64,000 nt of DNA from Pseudomonadota bacterium (GCA_023426545.1 JAFAAN010000014.1:1-64000); one strand, 5' to 3'. Positions 43,259-51,940 are shown, counted from the first letter of the stretch. Notes: generated from the letters alone by a model not told the origin. Made by a program: numbers and translations.

Positions 43259-43802
43259 CCTGGCACTGGCCGGGGTTCACGCCCTCCACGCGCGCGTAGC
43301 CATTCTTGTTGAGGGTGCCCTCGCGCGTGCTGCCGTCCGGGAGCGTCACCACATAGCGCAGGTTCGGGAGGGGCTTGCCCGTCTCGTCCTTCAGCTCGAT
43401 GGCCAGCCACGTCTGCTCCTCGACCGGGGCTTCGGCTTCCTTGGGGCGCGGCGGCTCCGGCCAGGGCGTGGGGAGGAGCCTGGGGCGCTCCAGGGGTAGC
43501 GCGACGAGCTCTCCGTGCGTGAAGGCGTCGGTGAGCCGTTGCAGGAGACGCTGCTCGTAGCGGCTGCGCTCCAGGCCGGAGAGTCCTAGTGGCAGCCTGC
43601 CTCCGAGCGCGTCGTACATCGCGTACAGCGTGCGCGCGGCGGAGGTGGCCAGCCAGCGCTCCAGGGCGGCGGTGACGAACACGTCCGGCACCGGAGGCCG
43701 CTCTGGCTTCAGCCGCTCCAGGTCGACGGAGGGGACGACGAGCCAGTCCTCCCCAAAGGCTGGCAGCTTCCATCGGCGTCCGCCGTGAGCGAGCGGCATC
43801 AT
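43221..43802 (-). CDS. Hypothetical protein with Ig/transthyretin-like C-terminal domain
   Basis: A 193-residue protein. The N-terminal ~115 residues (WLVVPSVDLERLKPERPPVP, LERSRYEQRLLQRLTDAF) are helical and unassigned. The C-terminal ~65 residues (WLAIELKDETGKPLPNLRY, TLPDGSTREGTLNKNGYAR, GVNPGQCQVTFPELDGQSW) are the small beta-sandwich tail that I know from VgrG- and PAAR-linked proteins of type VI secretion systems and from carboxypeptidase-regulatory-like domains. There is no signal peptide. GGGGGAGAC precedes the ATG. It may be a component or effector delivered by a contractile system, but no such genes are nearby. Confidence 0.65.
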   Translation of the reverse strand: MMPLAHGGRRWKLPAFGEDWLVVPSVDLERLKPERPPVPDVFVTAALERWLATSAARTLYAMYDALGGRLPLGLSGLERSRYEQRLLQRLTDAFTHGELVALPLERPRLLPTPWPEPPRPKEAEAPVEEQTWLAIELKDETGKPLPNLRYVVTLPDGSTREGTLNKNGYARVEGVNPGQCQVTFPELDGQSWS

Positions 43803-44284
43803 GTCTCCCCCCCTGTCTCAGAGTGTTTCAGTATGCCCCTCTGCGTACGGGGGCGGTGAGCCGGGGGCGCGCGGCGTCCGGTGCCGTGCATCGGCGTGTG
43901 GGGTGCGGAACGTCCTCGTGGGACGGTGGGGCAGGACGACTGCCGCGTCGCTGCGACGACACCGCGTCGGAGACCTCGAAGCCGGGTGTCTGACTCCGCG
44001 TGGAGGCATGGCCGTACGCACAGGCGGCCAACGTGCATGAAACATCGACATGTGACGCGTGCGCGCGCGCATGCGGAATGAACATCCGCGGCGCGAAGTT
44101 GCGGGGCGGCGTGCGCCATCCGCCGTGAGTTGACCGGTGAAGCAGTGGACAGGCGCGGTGCCTTCGAGTGGCACAGCGTTCGAGGACGGACACTGGGGGT
44201 GGCGCGACGAGGACCGGGTCCTACGTTGCACGCTCTGTCGATGTCAGCAGGGCCGATGAGTGCAGCGCGGGCGAGGGAGGGCGT
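43803..44284. other. Divergent intergenic region
   Basis: About 480 bases between two divergent genes. No ORF has GC-rich third positions or a Shine-Dalgarno. An alternating purine-pyrimidine run (CGTGCGCGCGCGCATGCG, 44058-44075), prone to Z-DNA, lies in the middle, followed by GCGGA-ATGAACA-TCCGC. Promoters for both genes presumably lie here. Confidence 0.4.
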
Positions 44285-45745
44285 GTGGACGAGCTTCTTT
44301 TCGGAGCGGCTGGGCAGTTCCGTACTCAGGGCAATGTCACGCATGGCGCGGCGGAGCCGCGGCGCCCGGTGAGTGTGCGTGAGGTGCTCGCGGGAGACCT
44401 CGACGCCTACCTCGACCGGGAGCTCTTCGAGGCACCGGACTCCGAGCACGCCCCATGTGACACCGCGTCCGTGGAGGAGATGTCCGGGCGGGTGCGCGCG
44501 CTCCTCGCACTGGCGCAGGAAGAGACGGAGTGGCTGGAGCGGAATCCCCGGCCTTCCGTGCGCGCCGTGGAGTCTCCGCGCGAGCCCGCAGTGGAGATTC
44601 CCGAATGGATGCGCACGTCACCCGACGCCAGTGAGGTGACACCACTGGGCGCCTTGTTGTCACCGCGCGGTGAGGGCGCCCTGTCTCGTGCGTCTGGCTC
44701 GGCGCGAGCGCAGCGGGACGTCTTGTCATGGCATGGCGTGCCGATGTCCGGCGCGGGGCGTGACGTCGACACGGAGCGGGCTCGCGGCGCGGGGCCTCGG
44801 CTCCTCGCGTTGCTGGGGTCGGCCGCGGTGGGCGCGCTGACGGCGGGGCTGTTCCTCGTCGCGGTCCAGTACGTGCGCGAGGGCTCGCAGTGGAATGCCG
44901 CACGAGGCGTCGAGGCCGCTCAAGGCTCCGGCGCGGCGGCATCGGGGCGAGCAGGAGCGGTGCCGTCCCTCGCGGGAGGTCCTGCCGCCACGGCGCGGGA
45001 GCCCCAGGCGGCCCCCTCCGTTCAGCCGCTGGCGAGCGCCTCGCTCTCCGTGGCCGGCGCGATGCTGCCCTCGACACAGGAGGGGCTGCGCGAGGCCGTG
45101 AACGGGCTGCACCCGGTGGCTCTCACGTCCACCTCGCCGGCCCCCGCTGCCAGCGCCGTGACGCTCGACGTGGCGCGGCCTGCACTCAGCCCGCGCGAGG
45201 TCCGCGCGAACGCGGATGCAGCGGGGGGCTTGCCGCGTGCGCCAGCGGCGCCCGTCGAGCTCGCCTTCGGCGATGCCGAAGCCGGTGGGGGGCTTTCGCA
45301 TGGAGCGGTGGAGGCGAAGGCCGCCGCGGAAGAGGGGCCCTATGCGGACCTGGACGAGGAGTTCGCGCGCGAGCTGGGCTTCACCGGCGACGCGGCAGCT
45401 TTGAAGGCGCAGGCGCCCCCGCGCACCGTCTACGTTCCGCCCGCGCTCGACGTGAAGGAGGTCCTCACGCCGGAGGACGTGAAGCAGGTGGTGTTGACGA
45501 ACCAGCCCGCCCTCACCGCGTGCCTCCGTTCGCACGCACAGGGAACGGCGATGGCGGCGGGGGGACGCTTCGAGGTGCAGTGGTCGGTGCTGCCGAGCGG
45601 TGAGACTCGCGACGTCTCCCTGGACACGAGCGCCCTGCGCGGCACGCCGCTCTCGCGCTGCATCGAGGACGTGGTTCGCCGCTGGAGGTTCCCGGTGCAC
45701 CAGGTCCACATGCAGGCGCCCATCCGCTTCCCCTTCGTCTTCTGA
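44285..45745 (+). CDS. AgmX/PglI C-terminal-domain membrane protein
   Basis: A 486-residue protein from GTG 44285 (GGGAGG 4 bases upstream; the longer frame is poorly coding). The N-terminal cytoplasmic region has a conserved-looking helix (VSVREVLAGDLDAYLDRELF, RVRALLALAQEETEWLERN) similar to anti-sigma adaptor segments. One transmembrane helix (LLALLGSAAVGALTAGLFLV, ~180-200) and a long Ala/Pro-rich periplasmic linker follow. The C-terminal ~95 residues (LTPEDVKQVVLTNQPALTAC ... FEVQWSVLPSGETRDVSLDT ... CIEDVVRRWRFPV) are the AgmX/PglI domain, a TonB-C-like fold in myxobacterial motility and envelope proteins. It probably spans the periplasm. Confidence 0.75.
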   Translation: MDELLFGAAGQFRTQGNVTHGAAEPRRPVSVREVLAGDLDAYLDRELFEAPDSEHAPCDTASVEEMSGRVRALLALAQEETEWLERNPRPSVRAVESPREPAVEIPEWMRTSPDASEVTPLGALLSPRGEGALSRASGSARAQRDVLSWHGVPMSGAGRDVDTERARGAGPRLLALLGSAAVGALTAGLFLVAVQYVREGSQWNAARGVEAAQGSGAAASGRAGAVPSLAGGPAATAREPQAAPSVQPLASASLSVAGAMLPSTQEGLREAVNGLHPVALTSTSPAPAASAVTLDVARPALSPREVRANADAAGGLPRAPAAPVELAFGDAEAGGGLSHGAVEAKAAAEEGPYADLDEEFARELGFTGDAAALKAQAPPRTVYVPPALDVKEVLTPEDVKQVVLTNQPALTACLRSHAQGTAMAAGGRFEVQWSVLPSGETRDVSLDTSALRGTPLSRCIEDVVRRWRFPVHQVHMQAPIRFPFVF

Positions 45746-45785
45746 GGCGCGCGGCTGCCTGCGGGCCCCTATGCTTCCTCGTGGA

Positions 45786-46088
45786 ATGTCAGCGACCGAG
45801 CCGCCCCAGCCCACGGAGTTGCACGTCTGCCACCGCTGTCTGGTGCGCCTGGACGCGAGCGCCGGAGGCGTGGACCTGCCTCGGCGTCTGCGGGAGGCGC
45901 TGGCGGGGCGTGGGCTCGCGGAGCGGACGCGGGTGATGGCATCCGGCTGCCTGGGCGAGTGCCCCGTGGGCCTCGTGAGCGTGCGGGTGCTCCCCGAGAG
46001 CGGCGCTGGGGAACAGCTCCAGCTCATCGACCCCGCCCGGGACGGCGAGGACCTGGCCGAGCAGCTCCGTCAGCGCTCCGGCGCCTGA
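45786..46088 (+). CDS. Thioredoxin-like [2Fe-2S] ferredoxin
   Basis: A 100-residue protein: LHVCHRCLVRLD ... MASGCLGECPVGLVSVRV. Four Cys in a CxxC(x~40)CxxxC arrangement mark the thioredoxin-like ferredoxin family that binds one [2Fe-2S] cluster. The Shine-Dalgarno is weak; ATG 45786 is preferred and ATG 45771 in frame is possible. It follows the AgmX-domain gene by 40 bases. The electron partner is unknown. Convergent with pdxA. Confidence 0.8.
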   Translation: MSATEPPQPTELHVCHRCLVRLDASAGGVDLPRRLREALAGRGLAERTRVMASGCLGECPVGLVSVRVLPESGAGEQLQLIDPARDGEDLAEQLRQRSGA

Positions 46089-46113
46089 GCCCGCGCGCTG
46101 GGTCCACCGGGTG

Positions 46114-47121
46114 CTACCGGCTTCGCGTCACGCCGCGCTTGCGTGCTCCGGCTTCCGCGAGCTGGGCGGCCTTGAGCAGCGCTTCCACCATGGGCACGCA
46201 GCTCGCCTCGCCCTTGCCGGCGATGGCATACGCGGTGCCGTGGTCGGGCGACGTGCGCGGCGCGGGCAGGCCCAGCGTCACGTTCACCGTGCGCTCGAAG
46301 TCCAGCGCCTTGGCCGGGATGAGGCCCTGGTCGTGGTACATGGCCAGCACCGCGTCGTAGCGCGCGCCCAGCTGGTCGGGCTGCGCGAAGAGCCCGTCTG
46401 CGGGGATGGGGCCCTGGGCGTCCACCCGGGCCGCGCGGGCCTTGCGGATGGCGGGGCCAATCACTTCGACTTCCTCGCGCCCCAGCAGCCCACCTTCGCC
46501 CGCGTGCGGGTTGAGCCCCAGCACCGCGATGCGCGGCTTGCGGCCCACCACCGGCTCCAGGCTCCGCGACAGCAGCTTGAGCTGCGCCGTAAGGCCCGCC
46601 ACCGTCAGCAGCCGCGGCAGGTCCGCCAGGGGCACGTGGTTGGTGGCGAGCGCCACGCGCACGCGGGGCCCGTCCATCAGCATCATGACGTCCACGCCGA
46701 AGGCGTCCGCCAGCACCTCGGTGTGGCCCATGAAGGGGATGCCCGCGCGGGAAATCTGCTCCTTCGACACTGGCGCGGTGCACAGCGCGTCCACGTGCCC
46801 GGCCCGCATCGCGTCGATGGCCGCCATCACGAAGGCGTGCTGTGCGCGGCCACCCTCGCGAGTGGGGCGCCCGGGGGCGCGGTCCTTCTCCTTCAGCCGC
46901 GTCACCTCCACCACGGTGGGCGCGTCCACGCGGCCCAGGGCCTGCGGCGCCACCCGGGTGTAGCGGCGGAAGGCGGGGAAGCGCTCCAGCGTGGGGCCAT
47001 CCCCGAAGATGACGGGGATGAGCGCCTTGCGCACGGACGGGCGGGCCAGGGCCGCGGCCGTCACCTCCGGCCCGATGCCCGACACGTCCCCCAGGGAGAT
47101 GCCGACGAGCGGGAGGCCCAT
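46114..47121 (-). CDS. pdxA: 4-hydroxythreonine-4-phosphate dehydrogenase PdxA
   Basis: A 335-residue enzyme of vitamin B6 synthesis: NAD-dependent oxidation/decarboxylation of 4-phosphohydroxythreonine to 3-amino-2-oxopropyl phosphate. Conserved blocks: GISLGDVSGIGPEV (N-terminus), DALCTAPVSKEQI, PFMGHTEVLA, ALATNHVPLADLP, LGLNPHAGEGG (metal-binding His), LAMYHDQGLIPAKAL and PDHGTAYAIAGKG. The start is 4 bases after the upstream SurA-like stop, so the genes are coupled. The pairing of surA-type chaperone and pdxA recalls the enterobacterial surA-pdxA order. Note: it carries SxGDVSGIG rather than the common GDPxGIG at the N-terminus. Confidence 0.94.
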   Translation of the reverse strand: MGLPLVGISLGDVSGIGPEVTAAALARPSVRKALIPVIFGDGPTLERFPAFRRYTRVAPQALGRVDAPTVVEVTRLKEKDRAPGRPTREGGRAQHAFVMAAIDAMRAGHVDALCTAPVSKEQISRAGIPFMGHTEVLADAFGVDVMMLMDGPRVRVALATNHVPLADLPRLLTVAGLTAQLKLLSRSLEPVVGRKPRIAVLGLNPHAGEGGLLGREEVEVIGPAIRKARAARVDAQGPIPADGLFAQPDQLGARYDAVLAMYHDQGLIPAKALDFERTVNVTLGLPAPRTSPDHGTAYAIAGKGEASCVPMVEALLKAAQLAEAGARKRGVTRSR

Positions 47122-47125
47122 GCGG

Positions 47126-48094
47126 CTACAGCTTCACGTCGATGTTGGCCTTCTGCCGCAGCTCCTGCACGTACTGGTCGAGGAACTTCTCCGTCTTCTC
47201 CTGGAGCAGCTTGCCCTCCAGCTTGGAGCGCATCTCCTCGTACGAGGCGGCGGCCACCGCGCGGCGCTCCTCCACCTTCAGCACGTGCCAGCCGAAGTTG
47301 GTGCGCACCGGCTCGCTGACGCCGCCCTCGGGAAGGGTGAAGGCCGCCTTCTCGAAGGCGGGCACCATGACGCCCCGCTTGAACCAGCCCAGGTCGCCGC
47401 CGTCCGCGGCGCTGGGGCCCTCGCTGCGGGCGCGGGCGAGCGACGCGAAGTCCATGCCCGGGCGCCGGGCCTCCGCGGCAATGGCCTCCGCGCGCTTCTT
47501 CGCGGCCTCCACCTGCTCCGGCGTGGCCTTGGCGTCCACCTGCACCAGGATGTGGCGCGCGTGGACCTCCGAGTCACCGCTCTCCATGCGCGTGTACTGC
47601 GTATAGGCGGCCTTCAGGTCCTCCTCGGTAATCTTCACCTGGGGGCCGACCTTCATGCGCAGGAGCCGGTCGCGCATGATGCGCTTGCGCATCATGTCCC
47701 GGTACACGGGCATGGTGAGCCCCTCGCTCAGCAGCAGCTGCTCGAACTGCTCGGGGTCGGTGATGTTGTTCTGCTGGCGCACGTCCGCCACCAGCTCGTC
47801 CACCTCGGCCTCGGTGGCGGTGATGCCCATCTGCGCGATTTCGGCCTCCATCAGCTTCTCGCCGATGAGGGTGTCCAGCGCTGTCTTCATCAACTGCAGC
47901 CGCAGCTCGCCGCGCCTGCGCGGGTCCGGGTCGTTGACGCGTGCCATCTCCGGGGCCGCGCGCTGCTGCACCTCGGACAGCGCGATGATGTCGCGGTTCA
48001 CCACCGCGGCCACCTTGTCCACCAGCTCCGCGTGGGCCGCCGTGCCGCCGCCCAGGAGCGCCACCGCCGCGATTGCCGCCACCAGCTTCTTCAT
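47126..48094 (-). CDS. SurA-like periplasmic chaperone/peptidyl-prolyl isomerase
   Basis: A 322-residue protein. The start ATG 48094 (GGATGG upstream) gives a signal peptide (MKKLVAAIAAVALLGGGTAAHA). The N-terminal SurA core (ELVDKVAAVVNRDIIALSEV, ALDTLIGEKLMEAEIAQMGI) is followed by a single parvulin domain (VHARHILVQVDAKATPEQVE, GGDLGWFKRGVMVPAFEKA, FGWHVLKVEERR) and a C-terminal helix. It folds outer-membrane proteins and catalyses prolyl isomerisation in the periplasm. It is one of two paralogues side by side; this one is closer to pdxA. Confidence 0.9.
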   Translation of the reverse strand: MKKLVAAIAAVALLGGGTAAHAELVDKVAAVVNRDIIALSEVQQRAAPEMARVNDPDPRRRGELRLQLMKTALDTLIGEKLMEAEIAQMGITATEAEVDELVADVRQQNNITDPEQFEQLLLSEGLTMPVYRDMMRKRIMRDRLLRMKVGPQVKITEEDLKAAYTQYTRMESGDSEVHARHILVQVDAKATPEQVEAAKKRAEAIAAEARRPGMDFASLARARSEGPSAADGGDLGWFKRGVMVPAFEKAAFTLPEGGVSEPVRTNFGWHVLKVEERRAVAAASYEEMRSKLEGKLLQEKTEKFLDQYVQELRQKANIDVKL

Positions 48095-48158
48095 TCCAGC
48101 CATCCTTCCGCACCACCCCGGGCGCGTCCGACCGACGCCCCGGACTTCGATTCTGTCG

Positions 48159-49151
48159 TCACTCCACCACCGCCTGCTGGGGCGCAGGGCGCCCGCGGAT
48201 GGCCTGCAGTGTGGCCTCGTTCACGTGGATCTGCGCCTTCTGCCGCAGCTCCTGCTCGAACGCCTCCTGCGCCTGCGCCCGCTTCTGCTCCAGCACCTTG
48301 CTCTCCACCTGCTGACGTACCTCCGCGAACTCCCGCTTGCGCGCCGGCTTGCGCTCCAGCACGCGGAAGAGGTGGAAGCCGTACTCGGTGGACACAACGT
48401 CCGAAACCTGCCCCACCCCCAGCTTGAATACCACCTCGTCGAAGGCGGGCGGCATCTGCCCCCGGGGGAAGAAGCCCAGGTCGCCCCCCACCTTGGCGTC
48501 CGCGCTGAGCGAATACCTGCGCGCCAGGTCCGCGAACTTCTTGCCGGACTTGAGCTGGGATTGCAGGCGCCGTGCCTCGTCCAGGCCCTTCACCACGATT
48601 TGCGCGGCATGCACCCGCTCGGTCTCGTGGAAGTCCGCCTCGTGGGCGGTGTACCAGGCGCGAAGCTCCTCCTCCGTCACCGCCACCCGCGAATACACGT
48701 GGCTGGCGAACAGCTTCTCGATGGTCAGCCTGCTCGCCTCGCGGGAGCGCAGCTCCGCCATGGAGAGCTGCCCCTGGGCCAGGACCTCGTTGAAGTTGCC
48801 CGCTGGATAGTCGCCCGACAGCCGCAGCACGCCCCGGTCCACCTCCTCCGGCGAGGCGGAGAGGTTGTGCTTGCGCGCCTCCTGGAGCAGCAGCATCCGG
48901 TGGATGTATGTGTCGAGCAGCGCGCGCTTGAAGGGCTCCACGTCCTCGGCGGTGCGCTGGGACACGTCCGCCAGCGCCAGCTCCCGCCACAGCTCCTGCT
49001 CGAAGTCCGCCCGGCTGAGCACCTCGCCATTGACGGTGGCGACCACCAGCTCCTCCGGCGTCTCCAGCGCGGGCTTGTTGCAGGCGGCCAGGCCCACGGC
49101 CAACGCGATGGCGAGTGGGACCAGGGGGGCGCGGGTGGGAGGATGGCGCAT
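48159..49151 (-). CDS. Parvulin-type peptidyl-prolyl isomerase lipoprotein (second SurA/PrsA-like)
   Basis: A 330-residue protein. The start ATG 49151 (GAGG 8 bases upstream) gives a lipoprotein signal ending AVGLAAC. It has an N-terminal SurA-type helical part (VVATVNGEVLSRADFEQEL, FKRALLDTYIHRMLLLQEA) and a parvulin domain (VHAAQIVVKGLDEARRLQS, GGDLGFFPRGQMPPAFDEV, YGFHLFRVLERK). The Cys anchor makes it membrane-bound, like PrsA, while its neighbour is soluble. The two genes and pdxA form one operon (64-base gap between the PPIases). Confidence 0.9.
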   Translation of the reverse strand: MRHPPTRAPLVPLAIALAVGLAACNKPALETPEELVVATVNGEVLSRADFEQELWRELALADVSQRTAEDVEPFKRALLDTYIHRMLLLQEARKHNLSASPEEVDRGVLRLSGDYPAGNFNEVLAQGQLSMAELRSREASRLTIEKLFASHVYSRVAVTEEELRAWYTAHEADFHETERVHAAQIVVKGLDEARRLQSQLKSGKKFADLARRYSLSADAKVGGDLGFFPRGQMPPAFDEVVFKLGVGQVSDVVSTEYGFHLFRVLERKPARKREFAEVRQQVESKVLEQKRAQAQEAFEQELRQKAQIHVNEATLQAIRGRPAPQQAVVE

Positions 49152-49248
49152 GCGCGGGGCCTCGTGGGTGGGAGGGCTCCAGATTGGCAAGCCGTCTGTC
49201 ATGGCGCGGGGCCCGTTCCGGTAGCACGCCAGGGAGGGCCGGACAACC

Positions 49249-50310
49249 TCACCCGTCCTGCGGCCGCGTGGCATGTGCGGACAGGAACGCCTCCACCAGG
49301 GGGAAGATTTCGTCCGGGGCCCGGCGGCCGAGCACCAGGTCCGCGTGGCCATAGTCCGCCCCGAAGCCATGGGCCTTGCCGGCCACGAGGAACTTCACCG
49401 GGCCCCCCAGGTGCTCCTGGGCGCGGGCCACCGACATGGGGGGCGCCAGCAGGTCCTTGCTGCCGGCCAGCAGCAGGAAGGGGAGGGTCACCCGGGAGAG
49501 CGACTCGCGGTAGTCGAACTCGCCGTTGTAGGAGGTGAAGCGGTTGGTGGTGATCCAACGGGCGAACTGGCGCCCCACGCCCCCGGAGATGTCGGCGGGC
49601 ACGTTGGCCAGCGCGCGGCGGACCACCTCCGGCTCCATGTTCTCCGCCAGCATCATGTAGCGGCTCATCGGCCCCGGGGGCGCGCCGAACAGGGCGATGC
49701 TCGTGACGCGGCTGGTGGGGATGACCCGCAGCTTCAGCACCGGCTCGACCTTCTGGATGAAGGAGCGCAGGCCCGGCTGCACCGCGAAGGTGAAGGGGCT
49801 GCCGAGGACGACGGCCGCCCGCACCGGCGCCTGGGGCGTCTTCGCCAGGTGGGCGTAGAGCATCAGCCCTCCCTTGGAGTGCCCCACCCAGAGCACCTCC
49901 CGGGCCCCCGTGGACAAGACGGTGCGCACGGCGGCGCGCACGTCGTGCTCGGCCTGGTCGTCGAAGTTGAAGTCCGGACAGTCGCCCGCCAGCCCCCGCC
50001 CGCGCAGCTCCAGCACCCACGTCTCGAAGCCCGCGCGGGCCAGGTAGCGGGCCAGGCTGTACTGCTCGTCGAAGTCCATGTGGAAGCGGTTGGCGCCCAG
50101 GCCGTGGCAGAGGATGACGGGCTCGGCGAAGCGCTTCTCACCCCGGGCGTGGTAGCGCCCCAGGGCAATGGAGGCCCCGTCGTCCGTGGGCACCCGGTAC
50201 AGCTCGTCCGGCCGGAAGCTGAGCGTCAGCAGGCCCTCCTTCCCGCGCGTCATCGTCCGCGAAAAGAGGTCTGCCATCCGGCCCAGCCGCGCCACCTGTC
50301 GACGAGTCAC
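49249..50310 (-). CDS. Alpha/beta-hydrolase
   Basis: A 353-residue protein. Oxyanion-hole region VILCHGLGANRFHMDF (~66-81), nucleophile elbow VLWVGHSKGGLMLY (Ser in GHSKG, ~145), Asp in LLAGSKDLLAPP and His in FGADYGHADLVLG complete the triad. It is likely an esterase or lipase of small substrates; cytoplasmic (no signal peptide). The GTG start at 50310 has GGAG directly adjacent, so the ATG at 50277 may be the true start. It is on the same strand as the PPIases, ~100 bases upstream of them. Confidence 0.85.
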   Translation of the reverse strand: MTRRQVARLGRMADLFSRTMTRGKEGLLTLSFRPDELYRVPTDDGASIALGRYHARGEKRFAEPVILCHGLGANRFHMDFDEQYSLARYLARAGFETWVLELRGRGLAGDCPDFNFDDQAEHDVRAAVRTVLSTGAREVLWVGHSKGGLMLYAHLAKTPQAPVRAAVVLGSPFTFAVQPGLRSFIQKVEPVLKLRVIPTSRVTSIALFGAPPGPMSRYMMLAENMEPEVVRRALANVPADISGGVGRQFARWITTNRFTSYNGEFDYRESLSRVTLPFLLLAGSKDLLAPPMSVARAQEHLGGPVKFLVAGKAHGFGADYGHADLVLGRRAPDEIFPLVEAFLSAHATRPQDG

Positions 50311-50444
50311 CTCCGCAGTCTAAGCCGGACCGCGGGGGGATGCCGTGTTCATTGGTGAGCAGCCTCCTCGCCCGGAGGGCCGTTGCAGGGAGATGTGGGA
50401 GAACCCCGGAGGAAGCAAGGCCAGCGGTCCGTGAGGACGGTACA

Positions 50445-50738
50445 GTGCGGCCCGCCGTGCCGGACGAATCGCCTTCGTGGACTGTCTACATCCTGCGGTG
50501 CCGTGACGGCACCCTCTACACTGGCGCCACCAACGACCTGGAGCGCCGGGTGGCCACGCATGGCCGAGGCCGTGGTGCGGCGTACACGCGCGCGCGCCTC
50601 CCCGTCACCCTGGTGTGGAGCGAGGCCGCGGAGGACCGTGGCGCGGCCTTGCGGCGGGAGGCCGCCATCAAGCGCCTGTCGCGCGCCGACAAGCTGCGCA
50701 TGGTGGCGGCGTCAGCGGGGCCGCGCCGGCGTCCCTGA
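50445..50738 (+). CDS. GIY-YIG nuclease-domain protein (YhbQ type)
   Basis: A 97-residue protein. WTVYILRCRDGTLYTGATND contains the GIY-YIG equivalents (Y-I-L ... Y-T-G). ERRVATHGRG supplies the conserved Arg, and RREAAIKRLSRADK the catalytic Glu and C-terminal helix. It belongs to the small UPF0213/YhbQ group of predicted DNA/RNA single-strand nucleases. GTG 50445 with GAGG 8 bases upstream is used; GTG 50457 also fits. Confidence 0.82.
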   Translation: MRPAVPDESPSWTVYILRCRDGTLYTGATNDLERRVATHGRGRGAAYTRARLPVTLVWSEAAEDRGAALRREAAIKRLSRADKLRMVAASAGPRRRP

Positions 50739-50743
50739 CCGGG

Positions 50744-50760
50744 GCGGCGTTTCACGCCGC
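50744..50760. terminator. Hairpin after GIY-YIG gene
   Basis: GCGGCGT-TTC-ACGCCGC: a perfect 7-bp stem with a 3-base loop, 6 bases after the stop. No U-run follows. Terminator-like by position. Confidence 0.4.
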
Positions 50761-50824
50761 TGGGGCAATACCTCGCGCCGGACGGAAGCGTTACTCTGGC
50801 GTCACCATTCAAAGGGGCCGGTTC

Positions 50825-51208
50825 ATGTCTCGCTCGTACTCGAAAGTGTTCGGGGCGCTGGCGTTGTTGGGGCTGGGTGTCTCTTGTCGCGCCAACCATC
50901 CACCCCAGGTTTCCACGGGGCCGCGTCCCTCGCCGCAGATTGTGCGGGCCGGGGGCCTGGTGTCGTTCGTCTTCGAGGTCGAGGACCCGGACGGAGACGC
51001 CATGTCCTTCACCTGGAAGCAGCTCCCCGAGCAGCCCGCGGGACGCTTCAGCGACCCGGGCGCGCGCAACCCGACGTGGGAGGCGCCCGAGGTGTCCGAA
51101 ACGACGAGCTTCGCCATCATGGTCATCGTCACGGACAGCGAGGGTGACGCCATCGTGGCGCAGGGGCCCGGCGTCATCGTGCAGGCGCCTTCGCCCCAGA
51201 CCCCCTGA
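50825..51208 (+). CDS. Lipoprotein with Ig/PKD-like domain
   Basis: A 127-residue protein. The lipoprotein signal MSRSYSKVFGALALLGLGVSC is followed by a single beta-sandwich: GGLVSFVFEVEDPDGDAMSF, WKQLPEQPAGRFSDPGARNP, SFAIMVIVTDSEGDAIVAQG. This EDPDGD ... TDSEGD spacing is that of PKD/Ig-fold domains common in myxobacterial surface lipoproteins. Envelope-anchored, likely adhesive or structural. Confidence 0.78.
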   Translation: MSRSYSKVFGALALLGLGVSCRANHPPQVSTGPRPSPQIVRAGGLVSFVFEVEDPDGDAMSFTWKQLPEQPAGRFSDPGARNPTWEAPEVSETTSFAIMVIVTDSEGDAIVAQGPGVIVQAPSPQTP

Positions 51209-51226
51209 GCCCGGGAGGGCGGCGCG

Positions 51227-51538
51227 TCAGGCGGTGGCGGTCGGCCCCGCGGGCGGCGTCTGGTTCGCCTCCGACCGGGCCCGCCGGTGCGTGCGGCGGA
51301 CGAAGAGCACGCCCAGGACGAGGAAGGCGGCGGCCCCCACGCCCCCGCCGGTCGCCTGGTACGAAATCAGGTCCGCGGACGTCTTGCGGATGACCTCGGG
51401 CAGGTTGCACATCGTCTGGGTCGCGTAGGGCGTCTCGTTGTACCAGCCCAGGTAGTTGGGCCCCAGCCAGGAGGCGACCACGGCGCCCAGCAGGGCGCCC
51501 GCGAGGATGAAGTTGAGCAGCGTCTTGGCGGCGTTCAT
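51227..51538 (-). CDS. Small two-helix membrane protein
   Basis: A 103-residue protein with transmembrane helices at ~7-28 (LLNFILAGALLGAVVASWLG) and ~67-86 (GGVGAAAFLVLGVLFVRRTH), and an external loop with YNETPYATQTMCNLPEVI. A short basic C-terminus follows. No family recognised. Convergent with the lipoprotein gene (18 bases) and divergent from the next membrane protein gene. Confidence 0.65.
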   Translation of the reverse strand: MNAAKTLLNFILAGALLGAVVASWLGPNYLGWYNETPYATQTMCNLPEVIRKTSADLISYQATGGGVGAAAFLVLGVLFVRRTHRRARSEANQTPPAGPTATA

Positions 51539-51627
51539 CGGCAGGCACCTCGGCAGGTTGGCGTCGGGGCGTGCTTAATATGTGCACGCCAGCGCCGCCA
51601 AGGGTGGAACGTGTTAAGGGAGTGGAC

Positions 51628-51912
51628 GTGCCGCTGCTTCCGCTCGCCATCCTGTTCGCCGTTCTCGCGCTGGGATGCGCCGCCACCCTGCTCGTTCACG
51701 CCTTCCGGCGGAGCGTGGGCACGGGGGTGATGGTGCTGCTCATTCCCTGCTACATGCTCTTCTACGCCTTCAGCCAGTTCGAGCACCGGCGCAAGGGCCT
51801 CATCGTCGCCGGCTTCATGGCCAGCACGGTGCTGGCCGCCGTGTTCCTGGGCCTGGGGCTGCACAGCGTCGCGGCGCTGTCCTCCCGTCCCCCTCCGCCC
51901 GTGGGCTTCTGA
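51628..51912 (+). CDS. Small membrane protein
   Basis: A 94-residue protein from GTG 51628 (AAGGGAG 5 bases upstream). It has three hydrophobic helices (LPLAILFAVLALGCAATLLV, TGVMVLLIPCYMLFYAFSQF, IVAGFMASTVLAAVFLGLGL) with a basic FEHRRKG loop. A Pro-rich C-terminus follows. Function unknown; probably co-transcribed with the next gene (28-base gap). Confidence 0.7.
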   Translation: MPLLPLAILFAVLALGCAATLLVHAFRRSVGTGVMVLLIPCYMLFYAFSQFEHRRKGLIVAGFMASTVLAAVFLGLGLHSVAALSSRPPPPVGF

Positions 51913-51940
51913 CGGCGGGGCGTCCCTTGTGGAGGGCCGC

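Noticed and set aside
44055..44080. Alternating GC run considered as a CRISPR-like or origin repeat
   Set aside because: A single run without regular copies or spacers; simple sequence is more likely.
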